Below are positions 17,627 through 25,241 of a stretch of DNA of 64,000 bases, piece by piece; position 1 is the first letter of the stretch, and each line of letters opens with the position of its first letter. The notes beneath the pieces are model-generated. The model was not told the DNA's origin. It worked only from the letters and a program-made list of their open reading frames with translations, and made no database searches. A program made the translations under genes and the position numbers. Source of the stretch: UBA4416 sp943362175 (GTDB taxonomy: Bacteria > Bacteroidota > Bacteroidia > B-17B0 > Aurantibacillaceae). Where the stretch lies: NCBI GenBank assembly GCA_943362175.1, contig CALRIU020000024.1:1-64000 (forward strand), in the 5' to 3' direction.

Positions 17627-17743
17627 GGGGATTTTTTGCTTTTGATAGAAAAGAATGTTCTCTTATTCATGTAGAGAAAACATGAAAAGCCTATACAATT
17701 CTGAAGGCTTCCGGACACGACAACCGTTGTTTGAAAATTTATT

Positions 17744-17861
17744 TTGGCGCCCGGGCGGGCTGTCGCTACTCGCTCTTTGCTTGCCCTGCGGGATAAGCAA
17801 AGGAGCTCAAACAGGACGCTCCATCCCTGGCGCGGGGAGCCCTCAGGAATGGACGTTAATC
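17744..17861 (+). repeat. dispersed intergenic repeat with variable hairpin core (copy C)
   Basis: The element begins GGCGCCCGGGCGGGCT, continues TCGCTACTCGCT, then a hairpin core (CTTTGCTT 17775-17782 with AAGCAAAG 17795-17802), then GAGCTCAAACAG and CATCCCTGGCGCG. It matches 34950-35085 in reverse orientation. The core stem in that copy has a different sequence but still pairs. Confidence 0.65.
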
Positions 17862-17883
17862 TGTAAAATCTAAACTTTCAATA

Positions 17884-19311
17884 TCACTTCCCAAAAGACT
17901 TATACATAGGATCGTTCTCCATATCCTCCTGCTTTTTCTTTTCCAGCTCGGCGAATGCTTTTTCGAAGTCGCCTTTGAAATTTTCTTTCATGTCTTTCAC
18001 GCCCAGCTTTTCGAGGCAGTACAGAAATTTAGTGATAGCCCCTTCCTGGTCCTTATCGTAGGTAGCCGACAACCAGAAGAGCTGAGCTGCAAAATCGTAG
18101 ACACCAAGGTCCATCGCAATATCGGCATAGGTGTATACATCTTTCAGGGTAGTTTTGTCATCTTTGAAGAGACTCTGGGTGGCCTGTCTTCTGAATAACA
18201 GGTACATCTCTTTGCCGTTGCCTGCCCTTACATCCATCGGGTATAAGGGGTTACTGTGATAGATCGATGCCTTTGATTCATCCCAAAGCTTGCGGTCGCT
18301 GGTGGTGACGGTTTTATTTTTCAGATCGAGGGCATTTTGAGAATAATACAATTCATATTTGGCAGCGGCCGAATTGGGATACTGAGCCAGGATCTCTTTG
18401 TAGATGGCCATGGCCCTTTCATAATTTCCTTTATCATGCTCCGCAATACCTGTGTTGATCTCGGTTTGCAAGGCTCTATTGAACTCCTTCAGGCGACGCG
18501 AGATCTCCTTTAAGTAGGCAGCGGCTGCCGACTTTGGTTCCGCAAACAGGCGGATGATCTCCACATATTTCATTGCGTGATCGAATTCTCCCTGTGACAC
18601 CAGCATCGCGATCTTCGTCGCCGGAATGAGCTGGTTACCTACCGACATTTCCATATTGGCCCGCCAGTAATCGCTGTTGTGGCTGGTGAGCGCGCTCACA
18701 TCCTGCGTCTTTTTAAAATCCTTCTGCCGGATCGTCGTTCCTAGCCCTTTCACACCGGCAAATTGTTTATCCACGATGATCTCATAAGCCGAGAGCACGG
18801 GCAATACCTGCTCCACCGCATAGGTTTTATTAAGCATCATCTTCTCTTTCAACCCGGCTTTTACATAAGCAGCGTCTGCCTTATCTGCCGGTAGCTCCAG
18901 GTTTTTAAAATCGTTGGGCAGGTCTTTCAGGTCGGCATGTACCAGCAGGAGGATCGGAAAGTCCACCAGTTTGGTATTGGGAATGGAAAGGCGCTTGAGT
19001 GCATCGAGGTAAGCCTTCTCTTTTTCGGGTGACAGTGCCGGCGTGGCATGTACCTCGAAATCCGTCTTCCCGCTTTTATGCACCACCATCAGCATGGCCA
19101 GTTTCTGACTTTCCTCCATCCCTTTGAATTGCTTACCCGTCAGCTCCGTCACCTGCCCGATACCTTTCACAAAAGGATCCTGGTCGACGTTCACATCGGC
19201 GATGAGCTCATTGCCCAGCAGGGCGATGCTCATTTTCAGCTCTTCCTGCGAGGAGAGGAAAAGAGGGAGTAAAAAACAAAGGCTGAAAGCAATCCGGGAT
19301 AAACGGCTCAT
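17884..19311 (-). CDS. secreted helical/TPR-like protein of unknown function
   Basis: This 475-residue protein has a signal peptide (residues 1-21, LFLSSQ). The first 230 residues alternate helices and strands without a family I know. Residues about 270-330 hold TPR-like helices (IAEHDKGNYERAMAIYKEIL, SAAAKYELYYSQNAL). A further helical repeat (TYADIAMDLGVYDFAAQLF) and a charged helical end (AFAELEKKKQEDMEND) follow. The length and pattern suggest a periplasmic or outer-membrane-associated scaffold. It is preceded by a 300-bp gap of repeats and stands alone. A weak promoter-like TACATTTA occurs about 23 nt upstream of the ATG. Confidence 0.8.
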   Translation of the reverse strand: MSRLSRIAFSLCFLLPLFLSSQEELKMSIALLGNELIADVNVDQDPFVKGIGQVTELTGKQFKGMEESQKLAMLMVVHKSGKTDFEVHATPALSPEKEKAYLDALKRLSIPNTKLVDFPILLLVHADLKDLPNDFKNLELPADKADAAYVKAGLKEKMMLNKTYAVEQVLPVLSAYEIIVDKQFAGVKGLGTTIRQKDFKKTQDVSALTSHNSDYWRANMEMSVGNQLIPATKIAMLVSQGEFDHAMKYVEIIRLFAEPKSAAAAYLKEISRRLKEFNRALQTEINTGIAEHDKGNYERAMAIYKEILAQYPNSAAAKYELYYSQNALDLKNKTVTTSDRKLWDESKASIYHSNPLYPMDVRAGNGKEMYLLFRRQATQSLFKDDKTTLKDVYTYADIAMDLGVYDFAAQLFWLSATYDKDQEGAITKFLYCLEKLGVKDMKENFKGDFEKAFAELEKKKQEDMENDPMYKSFGK

Positions 19312-19383
19312 GGGTGTTTATTTAATGGTTGGGGTAAATGTAAAAAAAAAACAGAATACAGATGAGGGCAACCTTACTATAAG

Positions 19384-19575
19384 AACACTATAGCACGCAG
19401 ATTCCGCGGATAGAGCAGATCAAAGCATACCAGAGATAGGTAATAAATGGTTTACTTTTCTTATATGTCCTTCTACCTATACTGTCACGACGCGTCGTGA
19501 CGAGCTGACAAGCAAAACCTCTATGATCTCTTTCTGTTCTCTATTGTTCCTATGTTTCTATTGTGGTTAAAAAAA
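19384..19575. repeat. intergenic mosaic of dispersed repeats, second copy of the CACGACGCGTCGTG family
   Basis: This stretch contains cacgcagat...gcggat, then ctgtCACGACGCGTCGTG (palindrome about 19485-19498), then ctctatgatctctt and ctatgtttctattgtggt, the same pieces as in 2466-2671. No gene is visible between 19312 and 19611. The last part, next to the HrpB stop codon, includes a tRNA T-arm-like sequence described in the findings. Confidence 0.55.
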
Positions 19576-19611
19576 GAAGTCCGGGTTCGAGCCCTGGTCG
19601 ACAACATCGCG

Positions 19612-22101
19612 TTATCGCTTCGTGCTTCGGCCTTTCGCTACGGGAGCGGCATTCCAGGGATCATCGGGCCAGGCATGCTTAGGATAGCGGCGCTGCAATT
19701 CTTTTTTTACTTCATGGTAAGTATTGTTCCAGAAGCTTTTAAGGTCGGTAGTAACCTGCACAGGCTTATACCCGGGCGAAAGCAAATGCATCACCAAAGA
19801 GTTCCTTCCTTTGTTCACAGTGGGCGTATCGCTTAGTCCGAACACTTCCTGTAAGCGTACAGATAAGATGGGCGCAGCACCATTCAGTAGGTATTCGATC
19901 GGCAGCTTCGAGCCGCTGGGTACTTCCAGCTTTGCCGGTGCCAGCTGTTCCAAAGCCTGCTGCTGTTCCCAGCTCAACGAGTGCAATAAGGCAGCCGTCA
20001 GGTCGAGCTTTTTCAGGTCTTCGGGTTTTTTAACGCCTTTCAGGTAAGGGCCAAGCCAGTCCTTAGCGCTTGCCAGCAAATGTGAGATATCCACAGAAGG
20101 CCAGTTTTCCTCCGGGTTCCAGGCATGCAGGCTGGCAATGCGGTGCCGGAGTTGTATAAAGCTGTGATCAGATAAATCCAGCAAGCTTTCGCCTTCAAGC
20201 TTAATGGCCTGGCAAATGGCATCCATTACCAGGGCTTCATCGGGATGAGTGAGCGGTTTTGATTGCAGCACGATGCTCCCGATCTTCAATTCTTTGGCTG
20301 AGATGAGTCCGCCTTTCCGGGTGTCCCAGCTGATGTTTTGTTTTTCCTTGACGAGGTGAATAAGATCCGTCGGATTGAGCGGTGCCGCCAGGAAGATCTT
20401 TCCGAGGCCATCGCGCAGGTCCATGTTCGCTACCGCCAGCCAGGGCTCGTGTGCAAGGTCGTCTTTATGACCGGCTGTAGCAATCTTTCCATTCGCCAGC
20501 TGAAACTGGGCATTGTTACCGGGTTTGGCAGATGCAATGCGCTCCGGATAAGCATAAGCCAGCAATAAACCGGTTTCCGAAGGATCGACGATTTCGTTGC
20601 CTGCCTCCAGTTTTAAAAGCCTGCGGTAGCTGGACGAATTTTTTTCGATGCGTTTGAATTTGTTGTTGAGGCTGTTGTTGGTTCTTGCCCTTCTCAAGGC
20701 TTCGATTCTTAAATTGAGATCGATGCCGCTGTCTTTCGGCAAAGGGTCGCGCTCTTCGAGCACAGCGGCAATGTCGCAGGCCAGTTGCTTCATCTCTGTT
20801 GTTTCCGCCAGGATGAGCATGTGCGCGATGCGCGGGTGACAGGCCAGTTGATGTACCTGACGGCCATGTTCGGTAATCTTCCCGTTTTCCAGCGCGCCGA
20901 TCTGCTGCAGGGTATCATAAGCCTGTTGTAAACTACTTTTGGGTGGCAGCGTGAGCCAGCACATCTGCGTGATGTCATCGGTGCCCCATTTGGAAAGCTC
21001 CAGTACCAGGGAACAGAGGTCGGCCTCCATGATCTCCGGCACGCGGTGCTCGGCCAGGCGCTCATGGGTGGCTTTGGTCCAGAGGCGGTAGCAGACACCG
21101 CTGCTGAGTCGCCCTGCCCTGCCCGCGCGTTGGTCGGCAGCGTCTTTGGAAATCCGCAAGGTCTCCAACTGTGATAAACCCGAAGCCGGATCGAAGCGCG
21201 AGCTGCGGCCGAAGCCTGAATCCACCACGATGCGGATGCCTTCAATCGTTAAGCTGGTTTCGGCAATGGAGGTAGCAAGCACAATCTTACGCTTGCCCTG
21301 GCGATTGGGCATAATAGCTGCATACTGCTCTTTCTGCGGCAGCATACCATACAGCGGGTGGATCCTGAAATCCGGCAGTTGTTTATCTAAAAGCTCCTCA
21401 CATTTGCGGATCTCTCCTTCTCCGGGAAGAAAGGCCAGCACATCGCCCTCCTGTTCTTTCACAGCACGGGCTATGGCCTGCGCCATCAGTTCAGGAAGCA
21501 GGTACTCGTCGGCATCGCCGCCATGGATGATCTCCACCGGGTATTGCCGTCCCTTGCTTTCAATTACAGGAGCGTTGAGCAGGGTTTGCAATTGCGGAAT
21601 GTTGAGCGTGGCCGACATGATCATGATCCTCAGATCGGGGCGCAACACCTGCTGTGCCTCACGGCAAAGGGCCAAGGCCAGGTCGGCCTGTAAATTCCGT
21701 TCATGAAACTCATCGAAGATCACCAGCCCTACCTGCTCCAGGGCATTGTCGCTTTGCAGCATGCGTGTGAGAATACCTTCGGTAACGACTTCAATTTTTG
21801 TTTGTGTACTCACGCAGTTTTCGAAACGGATGCGGTAGCCGACGGTTTTCCCGGTTTCTTCTTCCAATAAATCCGACATGCGCGTGGCAATGCTGCGAGC
21901 CGCCAGGCGCCGGGGTTCCAGCATGATGACCTTTTTGCCTTCGAGCCAGTCTTCCTCAAACAAGGCCAGCGGCAACAAGGTACTCTTTCCGGCTCCCGGC
22001 GGCGCACCGATGATGAGCGTGGTATTGGTCTTTAAAGAGGCCCGCACGTCGGGGATGATCTCCACAACGGGAAGTTCGCTATGTAAGGGATTGAAGGGCA
22101 T
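19612..22101 (-). CDS. hrpB: ATP-dependent helicase HrpB
   Basis: This DEAH-type helicase has 829 residues from the ATG at 22101, the usual length of HrpB. Motifs in order are GAPPGAGKST (Walker A, near residue 31), LEPRRLAARSIA (Ia), IFDEFHER (II, here DEFH), MSATLN (III), LATSIAETSLTI (V) and DQRAGRAGR (VI). A helicase-associated region and the HrpB-specific C-terminal region (YPKHAWPDDPWNA) follow. It should unwind RNA or RNA-DNA duplexes with ATP; its cellular role in bacteria is poorly defined. An upstream in-frame extension to 22167 is rejected, because those codons are read from the adjacent repeat and bear no resemblance to the family. Confidence 0.95.
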   Translation of the reverse strand: MPFNPLHSELPVVEIIPDVRASLKTNTTLIIGAPPGAGKSTLLPLALFEEDWLEGKKVIMLEPRRLAARSIATRMSDLLEEETGKTVGYRIRFENCVSTQTKIEVVTEGILTRMLQSDNALEQVGLVIFDEFHERNLQADLALALCREAQQVLRPDLRIMIMSATLNIPQLQTLLNAPVIESKGRQYPVEIIHGGDADEYLLPELMAQAIARAVKEQEGDVLAFLPGEGEIRKCEELLDKQLPDFRIHPLYGMLPQKEQYAAIMPNRQGKRKIVLATSIAETSLTIEGIRIVVDSGFGRSSRFDPASGLSQLETLRISKDAADQRAGRAGRLSSGVCYRLWTKATHERLAEHRVPEIMEADLCSLVLELSKWGTDDITQMCWLTLPPKSSLQQAYDTLQQIGALENGKITEHGRQVHQLACHPRIAHMLILAETTEMKQLACDIAAVLEERDPLPKDSGIDLNLRIEALRRARTNNSLNNKFKRIEKNSSSYRRLLKLEAGNEIVDPSETGLLLAYAYPERIASAKPGNNAQFQLANGKIATAGHKDDLAHEPWLAVANMDLRDGLGKIFLAAPLNPTDLIHLVKEKQNISWDTRKGGLISAKELKIGSIVLQSKPLTHPDEALVMDAICQAIKLEGESLLDLSDHSFIQLRHRIASLHAWNPEENWPSVDISHLLASAKDWLGPYLKGVKKPEDLKKLDLTAALLHSLSWEQQQALEQLAPAKLEVPSGSKLPIEYLLNGAAPILSVRLQEVFGLSDTPTVNKGRNSLVMHLLSPGYKPVQVTTDLKSFWNNTYHEVKKELQRRYPKHAWPDDPWNAAPVAKGRSTKR

Positions 22102-22144
22102 GTTTTGCAGGGGTCGAAGGTAAGGATTTATTTTTTGTGAATAG

Positions 22145-22720
22145 TGCCTTCGACTCCGCTCAGTCACCGGTTGCTGTGTTACACAATAACTCTGATTGTA
22201 TAAGTCACCGCTATCCTAAGAAGAGAATGCACCGTTTCCGATAGTTAAGTGGAGCCGAAACCACGGAACTGTTGGTGCCTTCATCGGTGCCTTCGACTCC
22301 GCTCAGTCACCGGTTGTTGTGTTACGCAATAACTCTGGTTGTGATAAGTCACCGCTATCCTAAGAAAAGAATGCACCGTTTCCGGTGGTTGAGCGGAGCC
22401 CAAACCACGGAACTGTTGGTGTCTTCATCGGTGCCTTCGACTCCGCTCAGTCACCGGTTGTTGTGTTACGCAATAACTCTGATTGTGATAAGTCACCGCT
22501 ATCCTAAGAAGAGAATGCACCGTTTCCGGTGGTTGAGCGGAGTTGAAACTACGGAACTGTTGGTACCTTCATCGGTGCCTTCGACTCCGCTCAGTCACCG
22601 GTTGTTGTGTTACGCAATAACTCTGGTTGTGATAAGTCACCTCTATCCTAAGAAAAGAATGCACCGTTTCCGGTGGTTGAGCGGAGTTGAAACTACGGAA
22701 CTGCTGTTGAGTGGAGTTGA
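22145..22720. repeat. four tandem copies of a ~144-bp repeat
   Basis: Copies begin at 22145, 22288, 22432 and 22576, each at TGCCTTCGACTCCGCTCAGT, with periods of 143, 144 and 144 bp and only scattered differences. Each unit contains one CTTCGACTCCGCTCAG arm and one inverted GGTTGAGCGGAGTTGAAACTA-like arm about 110 bp apart. Each unit could therefore fold as a long-range stem, and the arms belong to a dispersed family (also at 23112-23233, 34858 and 3928). The last arm touches the GIY-YIG gene and supplies its stop codon. There is no coding signal: the frames that stay open across it do so because 144 is divisible by three. Confidence 0.9.
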
Positions 22721-22722
22721 AA

Positions 22723-23034
22723 CTACGAAGCGGAAAAATTCCTGTAATGAGTCTCATTCATACATTCTGCCAGTACTCTCAATGTTTCAGGCATAGAATT
22801 TATCAAAGCTTCCTTCTTTTTTCTGCTCCAGCCTTGCACCTGCTTTTCACGGTAAAAGGCCTCATCAATACGCTCATATTCTTCAAAATAAACAAGCCGC
22901 ACAGGTGAAAACTTTTTTGTATGATTAGCACCCTCGCCATTTTGATGCTGTGCCAGACGAAGTTCGAGATCGATTGTACTTCCTATGTAATAGGATCCGT
23001 TACAACATTCCAGTATATACATATAGCCTTTCAT
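22723..23034 (-). CDS. GIY-YIG nuclease family protein
   Basis: This 103-residue single-domain protein belongs to the UPF0213/YhbQ-like GIY-YIG group. The motif pair is MYILECCNGSYYIGST (YIL...YIG, residues 5-20), followed by the conserved arginine in LELRLAQHQNGEGANHTKK, the glutamate of EEYERIDEAFYREKQVQGW, and WSRKKKEALI. The fold is a metal-dependent nuclease, but the role of such short free-standing forms is unknown. Its TAG stop is formed inside the terminal arm of the adjacent 144-bp repeat, so the repeat has grown up to or into the gene's 3' end. Confidence 0.92.
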   Translation of the reverse strand: MKGYMYILECCNGSYYIGSTIDLELRLAQHQNGEGANHTKKFSPVRLVYFEEYERIDEAFYREKQVQGWSRKKKEALINSMPETLRVLAECMNETHYRNFSAS

Positions 23035-23107
23035 ACATTGAAAATATTACAAATACATATATTCTTCTGCTATACTTTGTAGCATTTAGTGTTAATGTAT
23101 TTTGACT

Positions 23108-23234
23108 ACCGATAACCGGTGCCTTCGACTGCGCTCAGTCACCGCATAGGGGTACCTTCGACTACGCTCAGTCACCGGTTATCCGGTAAGTAAAATATAA
23201 TCTGTGGTAGTTGAACGAAGCCGAAACTACCGGA
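23108..23234. repeat. cluster of dispersed CTTCGACTxCGCTCAGTCACC elements
   Basis: Two direct copies (cores at about 23123 and 23156) lie between the perfect 11-bp inverted repeats GATAACCGGTG (23111-23121) and CACCGGTTATC (23173-23183). A third, self-complementary element (GGTAGTTGAACGAAGCCG and CTACC arms) follows at 23206-23233. They are the same arms that make up the 22145 tandem array. Confidence 0.7.
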
Positions 23235-23287
23235 TCAGCTGGAAAATACCTATCTTTAATCAGATCCAATATGTTTCAGTTGTATCA

Positions 23288-23890
23288 TTGACGAATACCC
23301 ACTCCATAGAACACCACCCCAACTGGTACCATGACATTCCTGTGATGCACACGTTGATCCTGGGAAGCTATCCACCGCATGAGGACCGGAGGCATTATGA
23401 GTTTTATTATCCCAACAAGGTCAATCGTTTCTGGAATATCTTAGCAGGGATTAAAGGCCACACGTTGCAGCATTTCAAAGGAGAAGAAGCTGTGCAGGAA
23501 CGGAAGCAATTGATGGAGGATTTGCAGATTGGTGTGCAAAACGTTGGCCTGAAGATTTCAAGAAAAGGCAAAAGCGCCGCTGATAACGACATCGAGATCC
23601 TCGAGTTCCAGGATATCCTCGGCATTATTCATCAACATCCGGAGCTCAGTAGAATCCTGATGCCCGGCTATTCCGGCAAGAGTAGCACCGTTCATAGCTT
23701 TATCCGCTACCTGAAAGAACATCACATCGTGGTTGCTATTCCTAAACCGGTGACACATGGCGCTTCCTTTGTATTTCAGATGGATGGCAGAACGATAGAG
23801 TGCATTGTATTAACGTCTACCTCTCCACGGGTGCGCATGAGTTTAAACGACCTCATTGCCCGTTTCTCGCCCTACATCAAAAAAACTTAA
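23288..23890 (+). CDS. uracil-DNA glycosylase superfamily protein
   Basis: The core motifs are those of the Mug/SMUG-like UDG superfamily. LILGSYPPHEDR near the start is motif 1. YPNKVNRFWNIL is the NrFW region that contacts the base and DNA. Further on, NVGLKISRKGKSAADNDIE is the middle segment, and VLTSTSPRVRMSL is motif 2. It should excise uracil or another damaged base from DNA. The start is uncertain. TTG at 23288 gives about 200 residues and leaves room for the IEHHPNWYHDIP lead-in, while ATG at 23345 would begin directly at motif 1. A longer frame back to 23204 is rejected, since it translates a dispersed repeat. A TATCTTTA promoter-like box lies at about 23249. The gene overlaps the next, opposite gene by 4 bp at the 3' end. 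Confidence 0.82.
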   Translation: MTNTHSIEHHPNWYHDIPVMHTLILGSYPPHEDRRHYEFYYPNKVNRFWNILAGIKGHTLQHFKGEEAVQERKQLMEDLQIGVQNVGLKISRKGKSAADNDIEILEFQDILGIIHQHPELSRILMPGYSGKSSTVHSFIRYLKEHHIVVAIPKPVTHGASFVFQMDGRTIECIVLTSTSPRVRMSLNDLIARFSPYIKKT

Positions 23891-24405
23891 TGGGGGCGGC
23901 AGAGCATTTTCAGCATATCGGCAAGGGGTTGTAATGCATTGTATTCTTCCGGCAGGTAGTTCCACACGTAACGGCAGCTGGTGCTGTAATCTGTATAAAA
24001 CGTCAGGGTATGCACACAACCATCCAGTACTATGCCTCCGTCATCATCAATGTAGGGATTGATGCGGAGCTTACGAAGCTGGTTCTGCAAAGATTCTGTT
24101 TCTTCTGCATTCAACATTCCCGATTCTGAAAGCATGGTTGGTGCGATGTTTTTACCAATGTATTTGAGCTGTTCGAGTGGGTTGAGAAATTTAGGAGCGT
24201 CTTCGTGTTTAAACCACACAGAGCGGTACCATTTAATGCCTTCTTCCGCCCATTGCAGCTGGAGCAGGACGTGGTTATCGAATGAAGGCTCCAGCATCAG
24301 CGATATGTGGCGCTTGTATGTTTTGGGCTGTGAGGCTTTCAGGGCTTCATTGGCAAGCTTTACAAAGCCCGGCCAGTTATCGGGATGTGGAGCATAGGGT
24401 TCCAT
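23887..24405 (-). CDS. uncharacterised 172-residue cytosolic protein
   Basis: I do not recognise this protein. It has no signal peptide. It is acidic and aromatic, with HISLMLEPSFDNHVLLQLQW near residue 33, IKWYRSVWFKHEDAP, a DDDGGIVLDG loop near residue 122, and YSTSCRYVWNYLPEEYNALQ near the end. The pattern is an alpha/beta domain of single-gene length. A TAcaTTTG box ends 4 nt before the ATG, so the message is likely leaderless. It converges with the glycosylase gene and overlaps its stop by 4 bp. Confidence 0.75.
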   Translation of the reverse strand: MEPYAPHPDNWPGFVKLANEALKASQPKTYKRHISLMLEPSFDNHVLLQLQWAEEGIKWYRSVWFKHEDAPKFLNPLEQLKYIGKNIAPTMLSESGMLNAEETESLQNQLRKLRINPYIDDDGGIVLDGCVHTLTFYTDYSTSCRYVWNYLPEEYNALQPLADMLKMLCRPH

Positions 24406-24409
24406 ACCT

Positions 24410-24417
24410 CAAATGTA
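24410..24417 (-). promoter_or_regulatory. -7 box 4 nt before the start of the 172-residue protein gene
   Basis: The minus strand reads TACATTTG, an exact TAnnTTTG match, and only 4 nt separate it from the ATG. Transcription would begin at or beside the start codon. A -33 TTG is not visible. Confidence 0.5.
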
Positions 24418-24528
24418 TTGGTTTTATTTTCTTTCTGATAAGGCACACACTTTTTTAGCTCTGTTTCAATAAGCCTGTTTTAATTTTAAAGGGCTGATTC
24501 TCAATTTAAAAACTTTTTTCTTTACCTG

Positions 24529-24548
24529 ATTTACCCATTTGGGTAAAT
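24529..24548. promoter_or_regulatory. candidate TetR operator before the regulator gene
   Basis: ATTTACCC-ATTT-GGGTAAAT is a perfect 8-bp inverted repeat with a 4-bp spacer, ending 7 nt before the regulator's -7 box. Almost the same sequence stands before the pump operon at 25199. Two copies flanking a TetR gene are what autoregulation plus control of the target operon would look like. Confidence 0.75.
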
Positions 24549-24555
24549 ATATGAT

Positions 24556-24563
24556 TACCTTTG
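24556..24563 (+). promoter_or_regulatory. -7 box of the TetR-family regulator gene
   Basis: TACCTTTG matches TAnnTTTG and ends 5 nt before ATG 24569. It overlaps the region just downstream of the operator, so a bound repressor would cover the promoter. It also argues against the alternative ATG at 24551, which would lie upstream of the transcription start. Confidence 0.55.
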
Positions 24564-24568
24564 TGACA

Positions 24569-25183
24569 ATGCCTGCCAAAACAGATAACAGCACCGAGCA
24601 AAAAATACTGGATGCCGCCGAAACGGTGTTCCACGAAAAAGGCTACGATGGCGCGCGGATGCAGGAGATTGCCGATAAGGCGAGCATCAATAAAGGCCTG
24701 CTGCATTACTACTTCAAAACCAAAGACAGCCTCTTCGATGCCATCTTTAGCATGGCGCTCAGGCGTATGGTAACTAACATCAACTCCATTCTGTTAATGG
24801 AGATTCCCCTGGAAGAAAAAATTGATCTGATTGTGGATGGCTATATGAACATGCTTTCGCGCAATTCGTCCCTCCCACGCTTTGTAATTACAGAACTCAA
24901 TAAGGACCCTGATCGCTTCGTTGCCAAACACCTCAACAACAATTTTAAGGATGTGTTTTCCAGCTTTATTGCTTCAGTACAAAAAGAAGTAGATGCCGGG
25001 AACATCAGGCCCATAGATCCCACCCAATTATTCATGAATATGATCTCTATGATCATTTTTCCCTATGTGGGCAGGCCGATGATACAGGTGGTGGTAGGCC
25101 TTGATAACAAAGCCTTTCAGAACCTGATGCAGGAGCGCCGGGAGATGATCAAGTTGTTTATCAAACAGGCTTTGAGGAAGTAA
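24569..25183 (+). CDS. TetR/AcrR-family transcriptional regulator of the adjacent exporter
   Basis: This protein has 204 residues from the ATG at 24569. The N-terminal helix-turn-helix is typical: EQKILDAAETVFHEKGYDGA, MQEIADKASINKGLLHYYFK, TKDSLFDAIF. The remaining 140 residues are the all-helical ligand-binding and dimerisation domain. It should repress the downstream pump genes until a small molecule binds. Evidence for this role is the pair of near-identical palindromes at 24529-24548 and 25199-25218 and the co-directional exporter operon starting 58 bp downstream. An earlier start (24551 or TTG 24539) is unlikely, because both precede the predicted transcription start. Confidence 0.93.
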   Translation: MPAKTDNSTEQKILDAAETVFHEKGYDGARMQEIADKASINKGLLHYYFKTKDSLFDAIFSMALRRMVTNINSILLMEIPLEEKIDLIVDGYMNMLSRNSSLPRFVITELNKDPDRFVAKHLNNNFKDVFSSFIASVQKEVDAGNIRPIDPTQLFMNMISMIIFPYVGRPMIQVVVGLDNKAFQNLMQERREMIKLFIKQALRK

Positions 25184-25198
25184 ATTTTTTTGCACTTG

Positions 25199-25218
25199 AA
25201 TTACCCATTTGGGTAAAT
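25199..25218. promoter_or_regulatory. candidate TetR operator before the exporter operon
   Basis: AATTACCC-ATTT-GGGTAAAT differs from the 24529 copy by one base in the left arm. It lies 23 bp before the ATG of the TolC-like gene and 15 bp after the regulator's stop codon, where a repressor would block the pump operon. Confidence 0.75.
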
Positions 25219-25241
25219 AACTCTATTAAAAACATAAACCC

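Noticed and set aside
17744..17861. Integron attC site
   Set aside because: Inverted ends and CGTTA-like motifs were considered, but the conserved attC core pairing, extrahelical bases, cassette layout and an integrase gene are not seen.
19576..19606. Functional tRNA gene
   Set aside because: Only a T-arm-like piece is present; acceptor, D and anticodon arms cannot be found.
22102..22167. N-terminal extension of HrpB
   Set aside because: The extra residues derive from the CTTCGACTCCGCTCAG repeat. The family start fits ATG 22101.
22145..22720. CRISPR array
   Set aside because: Units are about 144 bp and similar over their whole length. There are no short repeats with unique spacers and no cas genes.
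22272..22796. 174-residue reading frame across the tandem repeats
   Set aside because: It stays open only because 144 is divisible by three. Its protein is a translation of repeat arms, and its codon use is not gene-like.
23204..23287. N-terminal extension of the glycosylase-like protein
   Set aside because: It translates a dispersed repeat and lies upstream of a promoter-like box.
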